Source: a bacterium (GTDB lineage Bacteria; Zhuqueibacterota; Zhuqueibacteria; Zhuqueibacterales; Zhuqueibacteraceae). From it: a DNA stretch of 64,000 nt. Position numbers and translations under genes: made by a program. The notes under the pieces were generated by a model. It worked only from the letters and a program-made list of their open reading frames with translations, ran no database searches and was not told where the DNA came from. Within the stretch, counting starts at the first letter, position 1. Each line of letters starts with the position of its first letter. The stretch is taken from positions 124,001-188,000 of the forward strand of contig JAKLJX010000010.1 in NCBI GenBank assembly GCA_023150945.1. Direction: 5' to 3'. Positions 8,671 to 19,026 of this stretch are shown here, piece after piece.

Positions 8671-8948
8671 GTCTCGCGATAGAAGACCGCGACGTAAACC
8701 TGGACTGTACGCGTTGTCTCCGGCCGGCCGAGAATCGGCTCTGTAGCACCGAAACCGAGACACCCGGATTTCCCGGGAATTGTCGGTGTTGCCGGCGTGG
8801 TCACGTCCGTCACCAGCGTTTCCAGGCCGTGGTACTTCCAGCCTTCTGCAACGTTTTGATTGATGAGCGTTGCAAGCTGTTCTGCGGCTTTGCGCGCGCC
8901 TTCAGCTTCCATCACATCCGCGCGAAACGGCACGACTTGGTACTGCAT
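8667..8948 (-). CDS. DUF4177-like small protein
   Basis: 93 residues from the ATG at 8948, preceded by GGAGG at 6 bases. The pattern QYQVVPF..., an alpha helix, then LINQNVAEGWKYHGLETLV and a final VYVAVFYRE strand matches the DUF4177 layout (Y-K-V-V...LN..G..GW..V). An internal Thr/Pro/Gly-rich insert (TTPATPTIPGKSGCLGFGAT) is extra. Soluble, function unknown. Translationally coupled to the YidD-like gene through ATGA. Confidence 0.68.
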   Translation of the reverse strand: MQYQVVPFRADVMEAEGARKAAEQLATLINQNVAEGWKYHGLETLVTDVTTPATPTIPGKSGCLGFGATEPILGRPETTRTVQVYVAVFYRET

Positions 8949-8999
8949 AGAACCCTCCTTGTGCAAATGCCCGTCTGAAGTTCTCATCTCCGTAATGAG

Positions 9000-9380
9000 T
9001 CAATCCCTGGGAGGATTGATGCGAACTCGTTCTCCCTCTGGTGAAATAATGTCAAAAGACCCGTCCGCGTACCATGCAAAGCGTTCGAGATAGGTTTGAA
9101 ACCGGCAGCTTCCATGTTCTCCGAAAACGCGAACGTACAGTTTGCCCACGTGGTTTTCGCCTGTTTCCTGTGGATTGGCGGAGGCATAAAGGCGAATCAC
9201 AACTTCGTGGTGGTCTTCTCCGCCGTGCAGGCTGGCCCGCACCAGACCGCAACTGATTGCCAAAGCCGTCTGGACGATTCCGGGAAACTCGAAGGTCACG
9301 TCTGGGAGGCCTTCAAAGGTCAGCATCTTTTCGGTTTTGGGAGTGAGGAGAAGCTGCAAATCATTCAGGCGATATCGCAT
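9000..9380 (-). CDS. Uncharacterised soluble protein
   Basis: 126 residues from the ATG at 9380, chosen because GGAGG lies 6 bases upstream; an upstream ATG at 9398 has no such site. Mixed alpha/beta with no TM or signal peptide. Notable are FEFPGIVQTALAISCGLVRA, an His/Asp/Glu-rich stretch (HGGEDHHEVVIRLY) and a strand-rich C-terminal part. Not recognised. It lies 19 bases downstream of the gene at 9402-9899, so probably co-transcribed. Confidence 0.55.
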   Translation of the reverse strand: MRYRLNDLQLLLTPKTEKMLTFEGLPDVTFEFPGIVQTALAISCGLVRASLHGGEDHHEVVIRLYASANPQETGENHVGKLYVRVFGEHGSCRFQTYLERFAWYADGSFDIISPEGERVRINPPRD

Positions 9381-9401
9381 CGCCAACCTCCGCACCATCT
9401 T

Positions 9402-9899
9402 TTACGTCGTTTGCCCTCTGGCTTCAGGTTTGCTTTGGCTCAAACTGATAACGGCCTGAATCGGGATCATCAGCAGCGCAAAGGGCAACCGGAAGACAAT
9501 ACTGATCAACATGCCGCCAACAAAGCCGCCAATCGCACCGAAGCACCCGCCTTTTTTGCCGGTTTGCTTATCCACATCGTCATAGCCGTAAGACGCTGCC
9601 TCCAAGCCGATCTTGAACACGTCACCAAGTTGCTTGACGATGTATGGACCGGGACTGATATACCAGGACCACCCACAATCTGGATGGTTCTGTTTGCCTA
9701 GAAAATGCCATTTGTATTCGCCTGCTGCCGTGCAATTGGGGCAGATATCCGTTCGAAATTTCTCCAAACCCACAGAAAGCGCGACAGCGCTTCCCTCCCG
9801 CTCCAAGCGCTCCTTGAATTCACCCACCATTTCTGCGGGAATGAACTCGTGGGTATCGCAATAGTGGAAAAATCCCCGCTCAGTTCTTGTCAATGACAT
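9402..9899 (-). CDS. Zinc-binding membrane-associated protein, first gene of small-gene cluster
   Basis: 165 residues from the ATG at 9899, preceded by GAAGGAG. The N-terminal half is soluble and has CPNC plus a later HPDCGWSW, a possible zinc site. The C-terminal half has a Gly-rich turn (KKGGCFGAIGGFVGG) leading into a long hydrophobic segment (about 125-155). Not a family I recognise. It heads the run of small minus-strand genes reaching to 5705; the gaps are short, so an operon is likely. Confidence 0.6.
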   Translation of the reverse strand: MSLTRTERGFFHYCDTHEFIPAEMVGEFKERLEREGSAVALSVGLEKFRTDICPNCTAAGEYKWHFLGKQNHPDCGWSWYISPGPYIVKQLGDVFKIGLEAASYGYDDVDKQTGKKGGCFGAIGGFVGGMLISIVFRLPFALLMIPIQAVISLSQSKPEARGQTT

Positions 9900-10664
9900 G
9901 ATTGCTCACTCCTTCAAGATTGACCGACATTCCGCGTTCGATTTTCGTGGGTTCGCATGCCGCTTCGTTGCAAGCTGTCCGCGTGGTGCCATTTCCGCAC
10001 ACCTGTCCAACCGAAAGCATCAAGTTTCCACTCTGAATGGTGGGAGAATCGGTTTCACAATCCTTCAGCCCTGGGGTGAGTTGCATCAGCGTCTCACAAA
10101 ACGCATGCCATGGCTCAGCATGCGTGCCGGTGAAATCTTGCAATGAAAAATCAGAAGTTGCAGTAATTGGATCGCGGGGCAGAGAAGGGGAGTGGCAATA
10201 TCTTGTTGCCTGCAGGCAACAGTGCTTCGAACAAGAGGCGAGGGATCCCCATGAAATCAAAAAGCTTTGCCTTGTTGCATCCGTGCGCCGGAAATAATTC
10301 CAATCCTGTGGTGTGGCCGCCATGTGTTGCTTGCGATGGCGCGAGCGGCTGCAGGGAAACACGCCAAGAATTCATTTAGTGTCCATCCGAAAGCACCACC
10401 GGCCGGGCGCTTCGTCATGAGCAAAAGCAAGTTCTATTCGAGTTGTGGACGCTTCGGAGCCAGGTCCCCGGGCGGTTTCTTCATTCCTGGACAGATACCA
10501 GTGGGGCTCTGTCCAAGAATGTTCCAACCTCGGCTCAGCCGAGGATTCCAAAAACTTCACGCGTCGTGGAAACTCTGATGATTTTGATGCAACGGCCAAG
10601 CCGCTGCGGGAACATTTTCTCGAACGCATTCTCGAGCATGAAGGCGACCAACTGCCTCTGAAAC
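9900..10664. other. 765-base gene-free region containing one structured repeat
   Basis: No open frame here has a ribosome site, codon pattern or recognisable family. The 3' third contains a single copy of the hairpin repeat that is tandemly arrayed at 16884-17383 (see 10521-10620). The part next to 9900 should carry the promoter of the small-gene cluster, but no clear -35/-10 or -24/-12 element was found. Confidence 0.5.
10521..10620 (+). repeat. Solitary copy of the 110-bp hairpin repeat
   Basis: Begins GTTCCAACCTCGG and runs through AACTCTGATG...GATGCAACGGCC to GGGAACATTTT, the same order as the array at 16.9-17.4 kb. Hairpin 1 is CCTCGGCT-C-AGCCGAGG (10528-10544), a perfect 8-bp stem. Hairpin 2 is GCAACGGC-CAA-GCCGCTGC with one mismatch. 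It lies just past the end of the response-regulator gene. Confidence 0.8.
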
Positions 10665-12038
10665 TCACGCCTCGCCTGGTGCGCCCAGAATGCGATAGAC
10701 GGTGGCCCGGTTGACGCCGGCTTCTTCCGCGGCACGGGAGTAGTTGCCCTGGTGCCGCGCCAGCTTCTCGCGAAAGTAGGTGTATTGAAATTGCTCCAAC
10801 AGCCGCTCTTTCGCCTGCTCGTAGGGCAGCTCGAAGAGTGGCAGGAACAGATCCGGCGGCCGGCTCGAAGCCGGGGAAAGGCTGCGCAGCCGGGAACGGT
10901 CGATCCGGCCCTCCCGGCTGTACAAGACCACACTTTCGATTTCACTGGTCAATTCGCGGACGTTTCCGGGCCAATCGTATTCCACCCAAGCCTGCATAAC
11001 TTCCGCGGGAATCTCCGGGACGGTGCGGTGCAGCACCTGGCTGAAATAGTCGAGATAGTACCGGACCAGCAGTGGAATGTCCGTCCGGCGCTGGCGCAAT
11101 GGCGCCACTTCCAGATGCAGGCGCTGCAGACGATAGAAAAAATCATGCCGCAGCCGGTCTGCGGCCACATCTTTCTGCAAATCGTGATTGGTGGCCGCGA
11201 TGATACGCACATCGGCGCGCTGCTCTTGCCGGCGCCCGAGGCGGCTGAAAGTTCCGTGCTCGAGTGCCCGCAGGATTTTGGGCTGGGATTCCAGCGGCAG
11301 GTCGCCAACCTCGTCCAGAAACAGCGTGGCGTGGTTCGCCTCTTCGAACAGTCCGCGCTGCGGCCGGTCGGCACTGGTGAAGGCCCCGCGTTCATGTCCG
11401 AAAAACTCGCTCTCGAACAGCGTTGCGGGCAGGTTGCTGCAATTGACCACCAGCAGCGGACGCTCCGCGCGCAGGCTCTTACGGTGAATCTCGCGCGCCA
11501 CCAGCTCTTTGCCGGTGCCGGATTCGCCGGTGATCAACACCAGACGGTCGGTGGGCGCGATGAGATTGATTTCCTCCTCGAGCTTGCGCATGGCCGGACT
11601 TTCGCCGATGAGCGGGGCATATTGCCGGCGCAACTCGTCGCGATACGCCCGGCGCCAGGCCAGGTTCTGCAGATGCTGCTTGAGATGTGCGCGCAGCTCT
11701 TTGAGATTGGGCGCCTTGCTGCAATAATCCAGCGCGCCGAATTGGCCGGCTTGATGCGCGGTTTCCCAGGAAGCGTGCTCGGTGACGATAATCACGGCCA
11801 CGTCGGGATCGAGGCGCTTGAGGCGGCGCAGGGTTTCGATGCCATCAATGCCGCGGCCGAGCTTGAGATCCACCAGCACTAGATCGACCGCGAGCTCTTG
11901 AAACCGGCGCAGACCTTCTTCGCCGCTGGCGGCGTCCACCACTTGAAACTCGTCGCCCATGAGCAGGCGGAAATCCTCGGCGAATTGCGGCTGGTCGTCG
12001 ATGATGAGAAGGGTGTGTGTTTCGGAAGAAGCGTGCAT
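10665..12038 (-). CDS. Sigma-54-dependent response regulator (NtrC/AtoC type), orphan
   Basis: 457 residues from the ATG at 12038 (MHASSETH). Receiver domain 1-125 has acidic pair D14-D15, phospho-acceptor D57 (LVLVDLKLG) and conserved K108. AAA+ domain (about 145-380) has Walker A GESGTGKE at 171-178, FLDEVGDL as Walker B, and the sigma-54-contacting loop GAFTSA at 218-223, where GAFTGA is usual. A Fis-type HTH closes the protein (NYSRAAEEAGVNRATVYRIL). It activates sigma-54 promoters after phosphorylation. No sensor kinase is adjacent. A -24/-12 promoter occurs upstream of hsp20 in this window, but a link is only a possibility. Confidence 0.93.
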   Translation of the reverse strand: MHASSETHTLLIIDDQPQFAEDFRLLMGDEFQVVDAASGEEGLRRFQELAVDLVLVDLKLGRGIDGIETLRRLKRLDPDVAVIIVTEHASWETAHQAGQFGALDYCSKAPNLKELRAHLKQHLQNLAWRRAYRDELRRQYAPLIGESPAMRKLEEEINLIAPTDRLVLITGESGTGKELVAREIHRKSLRAERPLLVVNCSNLPATLFESEFFGHERGAFTSADRPQRGLFEEANHATLFLDEVGDLPLESQPKILRALEHGTFSRLGRRQEQRADVRIIAATNHDLQKDVAADRLRHDFFYRLQRLHLEVAPLRQRRTDIPLLVRYYLDYFSQVLHRTVPEIPAEVMQAWVEYDWPGNVRELTSEIESVVLYSREGRIDRSRLRSLSPASSRPPDLFLPLFELPYEQAKERLLEQFQYTYFREKLARHQGNYSRAAEEAGVNRATVYRILGAPGEA

Positions 12039-12207
12039 GGCAGACCCCAAAGAGTGAGATTTCCACCACCGGCACCGCGAAGTCGCAGCGAACGCTGAGC
12101 AAGCCTCTTTTGAGGTCACAACTCAGCGATCGCCGCGCCTTCGCGGTTCCAATGTTTGCCTGGTGTTGCGAATTGTTTTCGAGGTTTGATTCGGCAATCC
12201 GACCGCA

Positions 12208-14553
<2,346 letters not shown>

Positions 14554-14805
14554 GGCGTGTGCCCCGTCGCGCATTTGCGCAAATGATGTCAAAAGTGCGG
14601 ATGAATTGCAAGTTGAATTTGCCGCGGCGGAAAAGGCCTCGCTTTCTCGAAGGCTTGTCTACTGCCTGCCGTGTCCTGCCGCGCCGGATGTCGCCCAACT
14701 ATTTGACTGGCGCCGGCCAAATCGCTTGCACAATCCCCAAATTCTTCTAGCTTGCTCACATGTTCCACAAAACACGTTCGAATTGCAGAAAGGAGGCTGG
14801 GCGCT

Positions 14806-15795
14806 ATGGCGCGTATGGTAAACATGAGCGGCAAAGTCGTCGAATTGCCGCGCTTTGAAGGCCGCTGGCTGCGTTGGATCGCGATCGGCGCGGTGGTCGC
14901 ATGGTTTTTACTCTCGTCATTCTACACCGTTGATGCCGATGAAGTCGGCGTGATCCAGCGCTTTGGCAAGTATGTTGAGACGATGCAGCCCGGGCTGCAC
15001 ATGAAGATCCCGTTTGGCATTGAAACGGTGAAAAAGGTGAAAGTGCAGCGGGTGCTCAAGGAGGAATTCGGCTATCGCACGCAGGCGCCGGGCGTGCGCT
15101 CGACCTACGATCAGGGCGATTTCAGCTCCGAGTCGCTGATGTTGACCGGCGACCTGAGCTGCGCGCTGGTGGAGTGGATCGTGCAGTATCGCATCAAGGA
15201 CCCCAAGGCCTATCTCTTTCATGTGCGTGACATCACCGGCACCATCCGTGACCTGACGCAATCGGCGATGCGGCAGGTGGTGGGCGATCACAGCGTCGAT
15301 GAAGTCATCATCACCAACCGCCAGGAGATTTCGCTGGAGGTTCGCGATCTGCTGCAGCAACTGCTCGATCACACCGAAACCGGCGTCGATATCGTGACCG
15401 TCAATCTGCAGGACGTCAACCCGCCCGGGCCGGTGCAGCCGGCGTTCAATGCCGTCAACGAAGCCAAGCAGGAACGCGAACGCATCATCAACGAGGCGCT
15501 GGAAGCTTACAACAAGGTGATTCCGCAAGCCCAGGGCGAAGCCGAGCAACTGCTGCGGCAGGCGGAGGGTTACAGCGTTAATCGTGTCAACCGTGCCCGC
15601 GGCGACGCCGACAAGTTTCTCGCGATTTGGCAGGAATACAGCCGCGCCCGCGACGTCACCCGGCGCCGCATGTACCTGGAAACAATGCTCGAAGTCATGC
15701 CGCGCGTCAAGGAAGTTTACATCATCGATGACAAGCAAAGCAATTTGATTCCCCTGTTGCAGTTGCGCGGCTTGGAGAAAGGAGGTCAGCCATGA
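14806..15795 (+). CDS. hflK: SPFH-domain membrane protease modulator HflK
   Basis: 329 residues. The ATG at 14806 is chosen because AGGAGG lies 9 bases upstream; the frame is open earlier. One TM helix (about 22-44) is followed by a stomatin/prohibitin (SPFH) domain with VDADEVGVIQRFGKYVETMQ and PGLHMKIPFGIETV, then a long coiled coil (NEAKQERERIINEALEAYNK). With HflC it forms the ring that surrounds FtsH and controls its proteolysis. Overlaps hflC by ATGA, so the two are translationally coupled. Confidence 0.94.
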   Translation: MARMVNMSGKVVELPRFEGRWLRWIAIGAVVAWFLLSSFYTVDADEVGVIQRFGKYVETMQPGLHMKIPFGIETVKKVKVQRVLKEEFGYRTQAPGVRSTYDQGDFSSESLMLTGDLSCALVEWIVQYRIKDPKAYLFHVRDITGTIRDLTQSAMRQVVGDHSVDEVIITNRQEISLEVRDLLQQLLDHTETGVDIVTVNLQDVNPPGPVQPAFNAVNEAKQERERIINEALEAYNKVIPQAQGEAEQLLRQAEGYSVNRVNRARGDADKFLAIWQEYSRARDVTRRRMYLETMLEVMPRVKEVYIIDDKQSNLIPLLQLRGLEKGGQP

Positions 15796-16748
15796 ACTTC
15801 CGTCGCGTATTTCTGCTGCTGGCGGTGTTCGTGCTGGTGTTGGTGGCCGGCGCTTCCTTCTACACGTTGGGTGAAACGCAGCAGGCCATCATCACCCAGT
15901 TCGGTGAACCGATCGACCAGCCGATTCGCGAGGCCGGCCTGCATATGAAGGTGCCCTTCATCCAGAAAGTCACGATTTTCGACAAGCGCATACTCGAATG
16001 GGACGGCGCGCCCAATCAAATTCCGACGGAGGACAAGAAGTACATCTGGGTCAACACCTTTGCGCGCTGGCGCATCGTTGATCCGCTGAAATTCTACCAA
16101 TCCGTCAACAACGAAACCGCCGCGCAAAGCCGGCTGGATGACATCATCGACGGCGTCACCCGCGATATCATCACACAAAGCCCGCTGATCGAAATCGTGC
16201 GCAACAGCAACCGCGAGATGACCACCATCGTCGAGGGCGACTCCGGCACGGTCGAGCCCACGGTCGAATCGCAGGAAATCGAGAATATCACCAGCGGCCG
16301 CAGCCAAATCATGGATCGCATTCTCGCCAAGGTGAGCGAGATGGTGCCGCAATACGGCATCGAAGTCATCGACATCCGCATCAAACACATCAACTACATC
16401 GATGATGTGCTGCGCAAAGTCTACGATCGCATGATTGCCGAACGCAATCGCATTGCCGAGAAATACCGCTCTGAAGGCCAGGGCGAACGCGCCAAGATCG
16501 ACGGCCAGCGCGAGAAGGATTTGCAGACCATCACCTCGCAAGCCTACAAGCAGGCGCAGCAGATCAAAGGCGAGGCCGATGGCCGGGCCGCCAAGATCTA
16601 TGCCGACGCCTACAATCGCGATCCGGAGTTCTATTCCTTTCTGCAGACGCTGGATTCGTATCGCACGACGCTCAACCAAAACAGCACGCTGTTCTTGAAG
16701 ACCGATTCGGATTTCCTCAAGTATCTCAAGAGTACCGCGCCGCGCTGA
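15792..16748 (+). CDS. hflC: SPFH-domain membrane protease modulator HflC
   Basis: 318 residues. The start overlaps the hflK stop (ATGA) and GGAGG precedes it. An N-terminal signal-anchor helix (about 7-25) is followed by an SPFH domain (GETQQAIITQFGEPIDQPI, EAGLHMKVPFIQKV) and a coiled-coil C-terminal half with EKYRSEGQGERAKIDGQREK and KGEADGRAAKIYADAYNRDP, typical HflC features. It partners HflK in the FtsH complex. An acidic insert around residues 150-165 (EGDSGTVEPTVESQEIENI) is longer than in the enterobacterial protein. Confidence 0.94.
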   Translation: MNFRRVFLLLAVFVLVLVAGASFYTLGETQQAIITQFGEPIDQPIREAGLHMKVPFIQKVTIFDKRILEWDGAPNQIPTEDKKYIWVNTFARWRIVDPLKFYQSVNNETAAQSRLDDIIDGVTRDIITQSPLIEIVRNSNREMTTIVEGDSGTVEPTVESQEIENITSGRSQIMDRILAKVSEMVPQYGIEVIDIRIKHINYIDDVLRKVYDRMIAERNRIAEKYRSEGQGERAKIDGQREKDLQTITSQAYKQAQQIKGEADGRAAKIYADAYNRDPEFYSFLQTLDSYRTTLNQNSTLFLKTDSDFLKYLKSTAPR

Positions 16749-16883
16749 CGGAAACGGTGCCGGGCCGCCGGCAGCACACGGCTGTTGCCGGCGGATTTCC
16801 TGGCGCGCAGTGGAAGTTCCACTCGCGGCTTTTCCCGCGGAGATCACCTTGGCAGGGGAGATCCCGGAACAGAGGGCTTGTAA

Positions 16884-17383
16884 GAACTCCGAAGATTTCG
16901 ATGCAACGGCCAAGCCGTTGCAGGAACATTTTTCCCCGACGAAAGGGTTCCAACCTCGGCGCGCCGAGGTTTCCAAGACTTCGAGGGCGGTGGGAACTCT
17001 GATGGTCTCGATGCAACGGCCAGGCCGCGGCAGGAACATTTTTCCCCGGCGAAAGGGTTCCAACCTCGGCTGCGCCGAGGTTTCTGAGACTTCGAGTGCG
17101 GTGGGAACTCTGCGGATTTCGAGGCCACGGCCAAGCCGTGGCAGGAACATTTTTCCCCAACGAAGAGGTTCCAACCTCGGCGCGCCGAGGTTTCCAAGAC
17201 TTCGAGGGCGGTGGGAACTCTGATGGTATCGATGCAACGGCCCAGCCGTGGCAGGAACAATCTGCGCCAATGAAAAGGTTCCAACCTCGGCGCGCCGAGG
17301 TTTCTGAGACTTCGAGTCCCGCGGGAACTCTGAGAATTTTGGATGCAACGGCCCAGCCGTTGCAGGAACATGCTGCAAAGTAG
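16884..17383 (+). repeat. Tandem array of 110-bp structured repeats (4.5 units)
   Basis: Unit starts at 16884, 16994, 17105, 17215 and 17325 (periods 110, 111, 110, 110); the last unit is cut at about 17383. Each full unit has two hairpins. One is the palindrome AACCTCGGCGCGCCGAGGTT (16952-16971 in unit 1). The other is GCAACGGC-CAA-GCCGTTGC (16903-16921). In unit 3 the second stem reads GCCACGGC/GCCGTGGC, a paired change keeping the helix. It fills the space between hflC and the asparaginase gene. There are no stops in several frames, but no ribosome site or protein-like composition, so it is not treated as coding. Confidence 0.92.
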
Positions 17384-17450
17384 TGATGCCGGCGCGGTGA
17401 GGTTCACCGGCCGGCATCAGCTTGTCGAATTCGAAGAATCTTCTCAGCCC

Positions 17451-18512
17451 TCAAGGCTTCACCAATTCGCCCTCCATCGCGGTGAAGCCGTCGGGATTGG
17501 TGAAAGCCACTTCATGCTTGCGACCCTGGGGATAGGCAATCGCGGCACAGCCCACTTCGCCTTTCTTGTTCACCGCCACGAATTTGTCATAAAAATCGAT
17601 GGGGGTGCCGAGCTTTTTGTTGATCTCGATAATCCGCCGGCACGCTTCCACGCACGCCTGCGTCGGCGACAGGCCCTGCCGCATCAAAGACACCACATAG
17701 AAACTCCCGCACGTGCGAATCACTTCCTCGCCGCGGCCGGTGGCGCCGGCGGCACCGACTTCATTGTCGACATACAATCCCGCACCGATGATGGGTGAAT
17801 CGCCAACCCGCCCGGAGATCTTGTAAGCAAGCCCACTGGTGGTGGTGATGCCGGCGACATCGCCCTTGTCATCGACGCCCAGCACGTTGATGGTGCCGTT
17901 GGTGCGGCCGGTGCGATCACGATAGATGCCATCGGCCGGCGGCAACCAGTCGTCTTGATCGCTGTGGGTCTCCTTCCACTTGAGCCAGATCAAGCGCGCC
18001 TGTTCAGTGAGCAGATTTTCAACCTGAAAGCCGTGCATGATCGCAAAGCGCTGTGCGCCGGGTCCCACGAGCATCATGTGATCGGTGCGTTCCATCACCA
18101 AGCGTGCCACACTGCTCGGCGTTTTAATGCCTTCCAGCGCGGCCACGCAGCCGGCCTTGTAGGTCGGGCCGTACATGCAGGAGGCATCGAGTTGCACCAC
18201 GCCGTCTTCGTTCGGCAGGCCGCCGTAGCCCACGCTGGTATCCTCAGGATCAAGCTCGGTGACATTCGCGGCTTTCTCGACCGCATCGAGCACGTTGCCG
18301 CCGCCGCTGAGAATTTCCCAACCCGGGCCGTTGGTTTTCCGGCCCCAATCCTCGCCGCGGCTGCAGACCAGCACCGGCAGTTTGCCGCCGGGCCGCGTGA
18401 GCCTTCTGGTTTTGCTCGTGACAATCGCGGGAAAACCCGCCACCGCGGCAATCGCCGCGCCCACGCCGGAGGCGGTCTTGATGAAGTCGCGCCGTGACAG
18501 CTTGTTGCTCAT
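17451..18512 (-). CDS. Tat-exported N4-(beta-N-acetylglucosaminyl)-L-asparaginase
   Basis: 352 residues from the ATG at 18512. Twin-arginine signal SRRDFIKTASGVGAA. The Ntn-hydrolase core has WEILSGGGNVLDAVEKAANV, SVGYGGLPNEDGVVQLDA, and the nucleophile region NGTINVLGV (T207), then SGRVGDSPIIGAGLYVDNE and ATGRGE, all hallmarks of glycosylasparaginase. It is made as a precursor that cuts itself before Thr207. The residue before Thr is Gly rather than the Asp of human and Flavobacterium enzymes; this G-T form is seen in bacterial relatives (recalled, not checked). Releases GlcNAc-linked Asn or trims isoaspartyl-type amides in the periplasm. Confidence 0.9.
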   Translation of the reverse strand: MSNKLSRRDFIKTASGVGAAIAAVAGFPAIVTSKTRRLTRPGGKLPVLVCSRGEDWGRKTNGPGWEILSGGGNVLDAVEKAANVTELDPEDTSVGYGGLPNEDGVVQLDASCMYGPTYKAGCVAALEGIKTPSSVARLVMERTDHMMLVGPGAQRFAIMHGFQVENLLTEQARLIWLKWKETHSDQDDWLPPADGIYRDRTGRTNGTINVLGVDDKGDVAGITTTSGLAYKISGRVGDSPIIGAGLYVDNEVGAAGATGRGEEVIRTCGSFYVVSLMRQGLSPTQACVEACRRIIEINKKLGTPIDFYDKFVAVNKKGEVGCAAIAYPQGRKHEVAFTNPDGFTAMEGELVKP

Positions 18513-18603
18513 GTTTGGCTCCTGGGAATTGATGACTGATGCGAAGCCGCGGGCGCACAGAACGCGCCCCACCGAATTCTGTGACGGCCATGCGGCTTCT
18601 GCT

Positions 18604-19026
18604 TCATGATTGGGTTCGTCGCATAAACGCCAACTTGTCCGATTGACTGCTGAATCCCCACTTTTCATAAAAAGGAACCAATTCCGGCAGGCAGTACAAT
18701 TCGAGGTGTCTCACCTGTTGCAGGTCGGGATGCTGCACGATGGCCTCGAGCAGGGCGCGGCCCGTCCCCGATCGGCGGTAGGGCGCCGCCACGATGACAT
18801 CAAAGATGAAGGCCTTGTAAACGAAATCCGTAAGCACGCGGCTGAAAACCGCCAACTTTCTGCCTTCTGGTTCGCAGAAAGCGACAATCAAGTCGCACTG
18901 CTTGAGCATGCGGCGCGTATCTTCCAAAGTCCGGCCTTTGGTCCACCACTCTGCTTGAAAGAGCTGATGCAGTTCTGAGCTTTGTGCCTCATCGAGTTGA
19001 TCGATCTGTTGGAGTTCTGTCTTCAT
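18604..19026 (-). CDS. GNAT-family N-acetyltransferase
   Basis: 140 residues. The ATG at 19026 overlaps the TGA of the upstream peptidase gene (ATGA), so the pair is translationally coupled. The acetyl-CoA loop appears as VIVAAPYRRSGTGRALLEAI (R/Q-x-x-G-x-G/A pattern), then the C-terminal strand LYCLPELVPFYEKWGFSS, typical of the YhbS/GCN5-like fold. The N-terminal FQAEWWTKGRTLEDTRRML resembles small GNATs of unknown acceptor. Cytosolic. Confidence 0.85.
   Translation of the reverse strand: MKTELQQIDQLDEAQSSELHQLFQAEWWTKGRTLEDTRRMLKQCDLIVAFCEPEGRKLAVFSRVLTDFVYKAFIFDVIVAAPYRRSGTGRALLEAIVQHPDLQQVRHLELYCLPELVPFYEKWGFSSQSDKLAFMRRTQS

Noticed and set aside
9880-10362. 160-codon minus-strand frame upstream of the small-gene cluster
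   Set aside because: Overlaps the start of the first cluster gene, no codon bias or motif.
16884-17383. CRISPR array
   Set aside because: The 110-bp units are contiguous with no unique spacers, and no cas genes are present.
15786-17417. 543-codon minus-strand frame crossing hflC and the repeat array
   Set aside because: The repeats simply lack stops in several frames; the rest is antisense to hflC.
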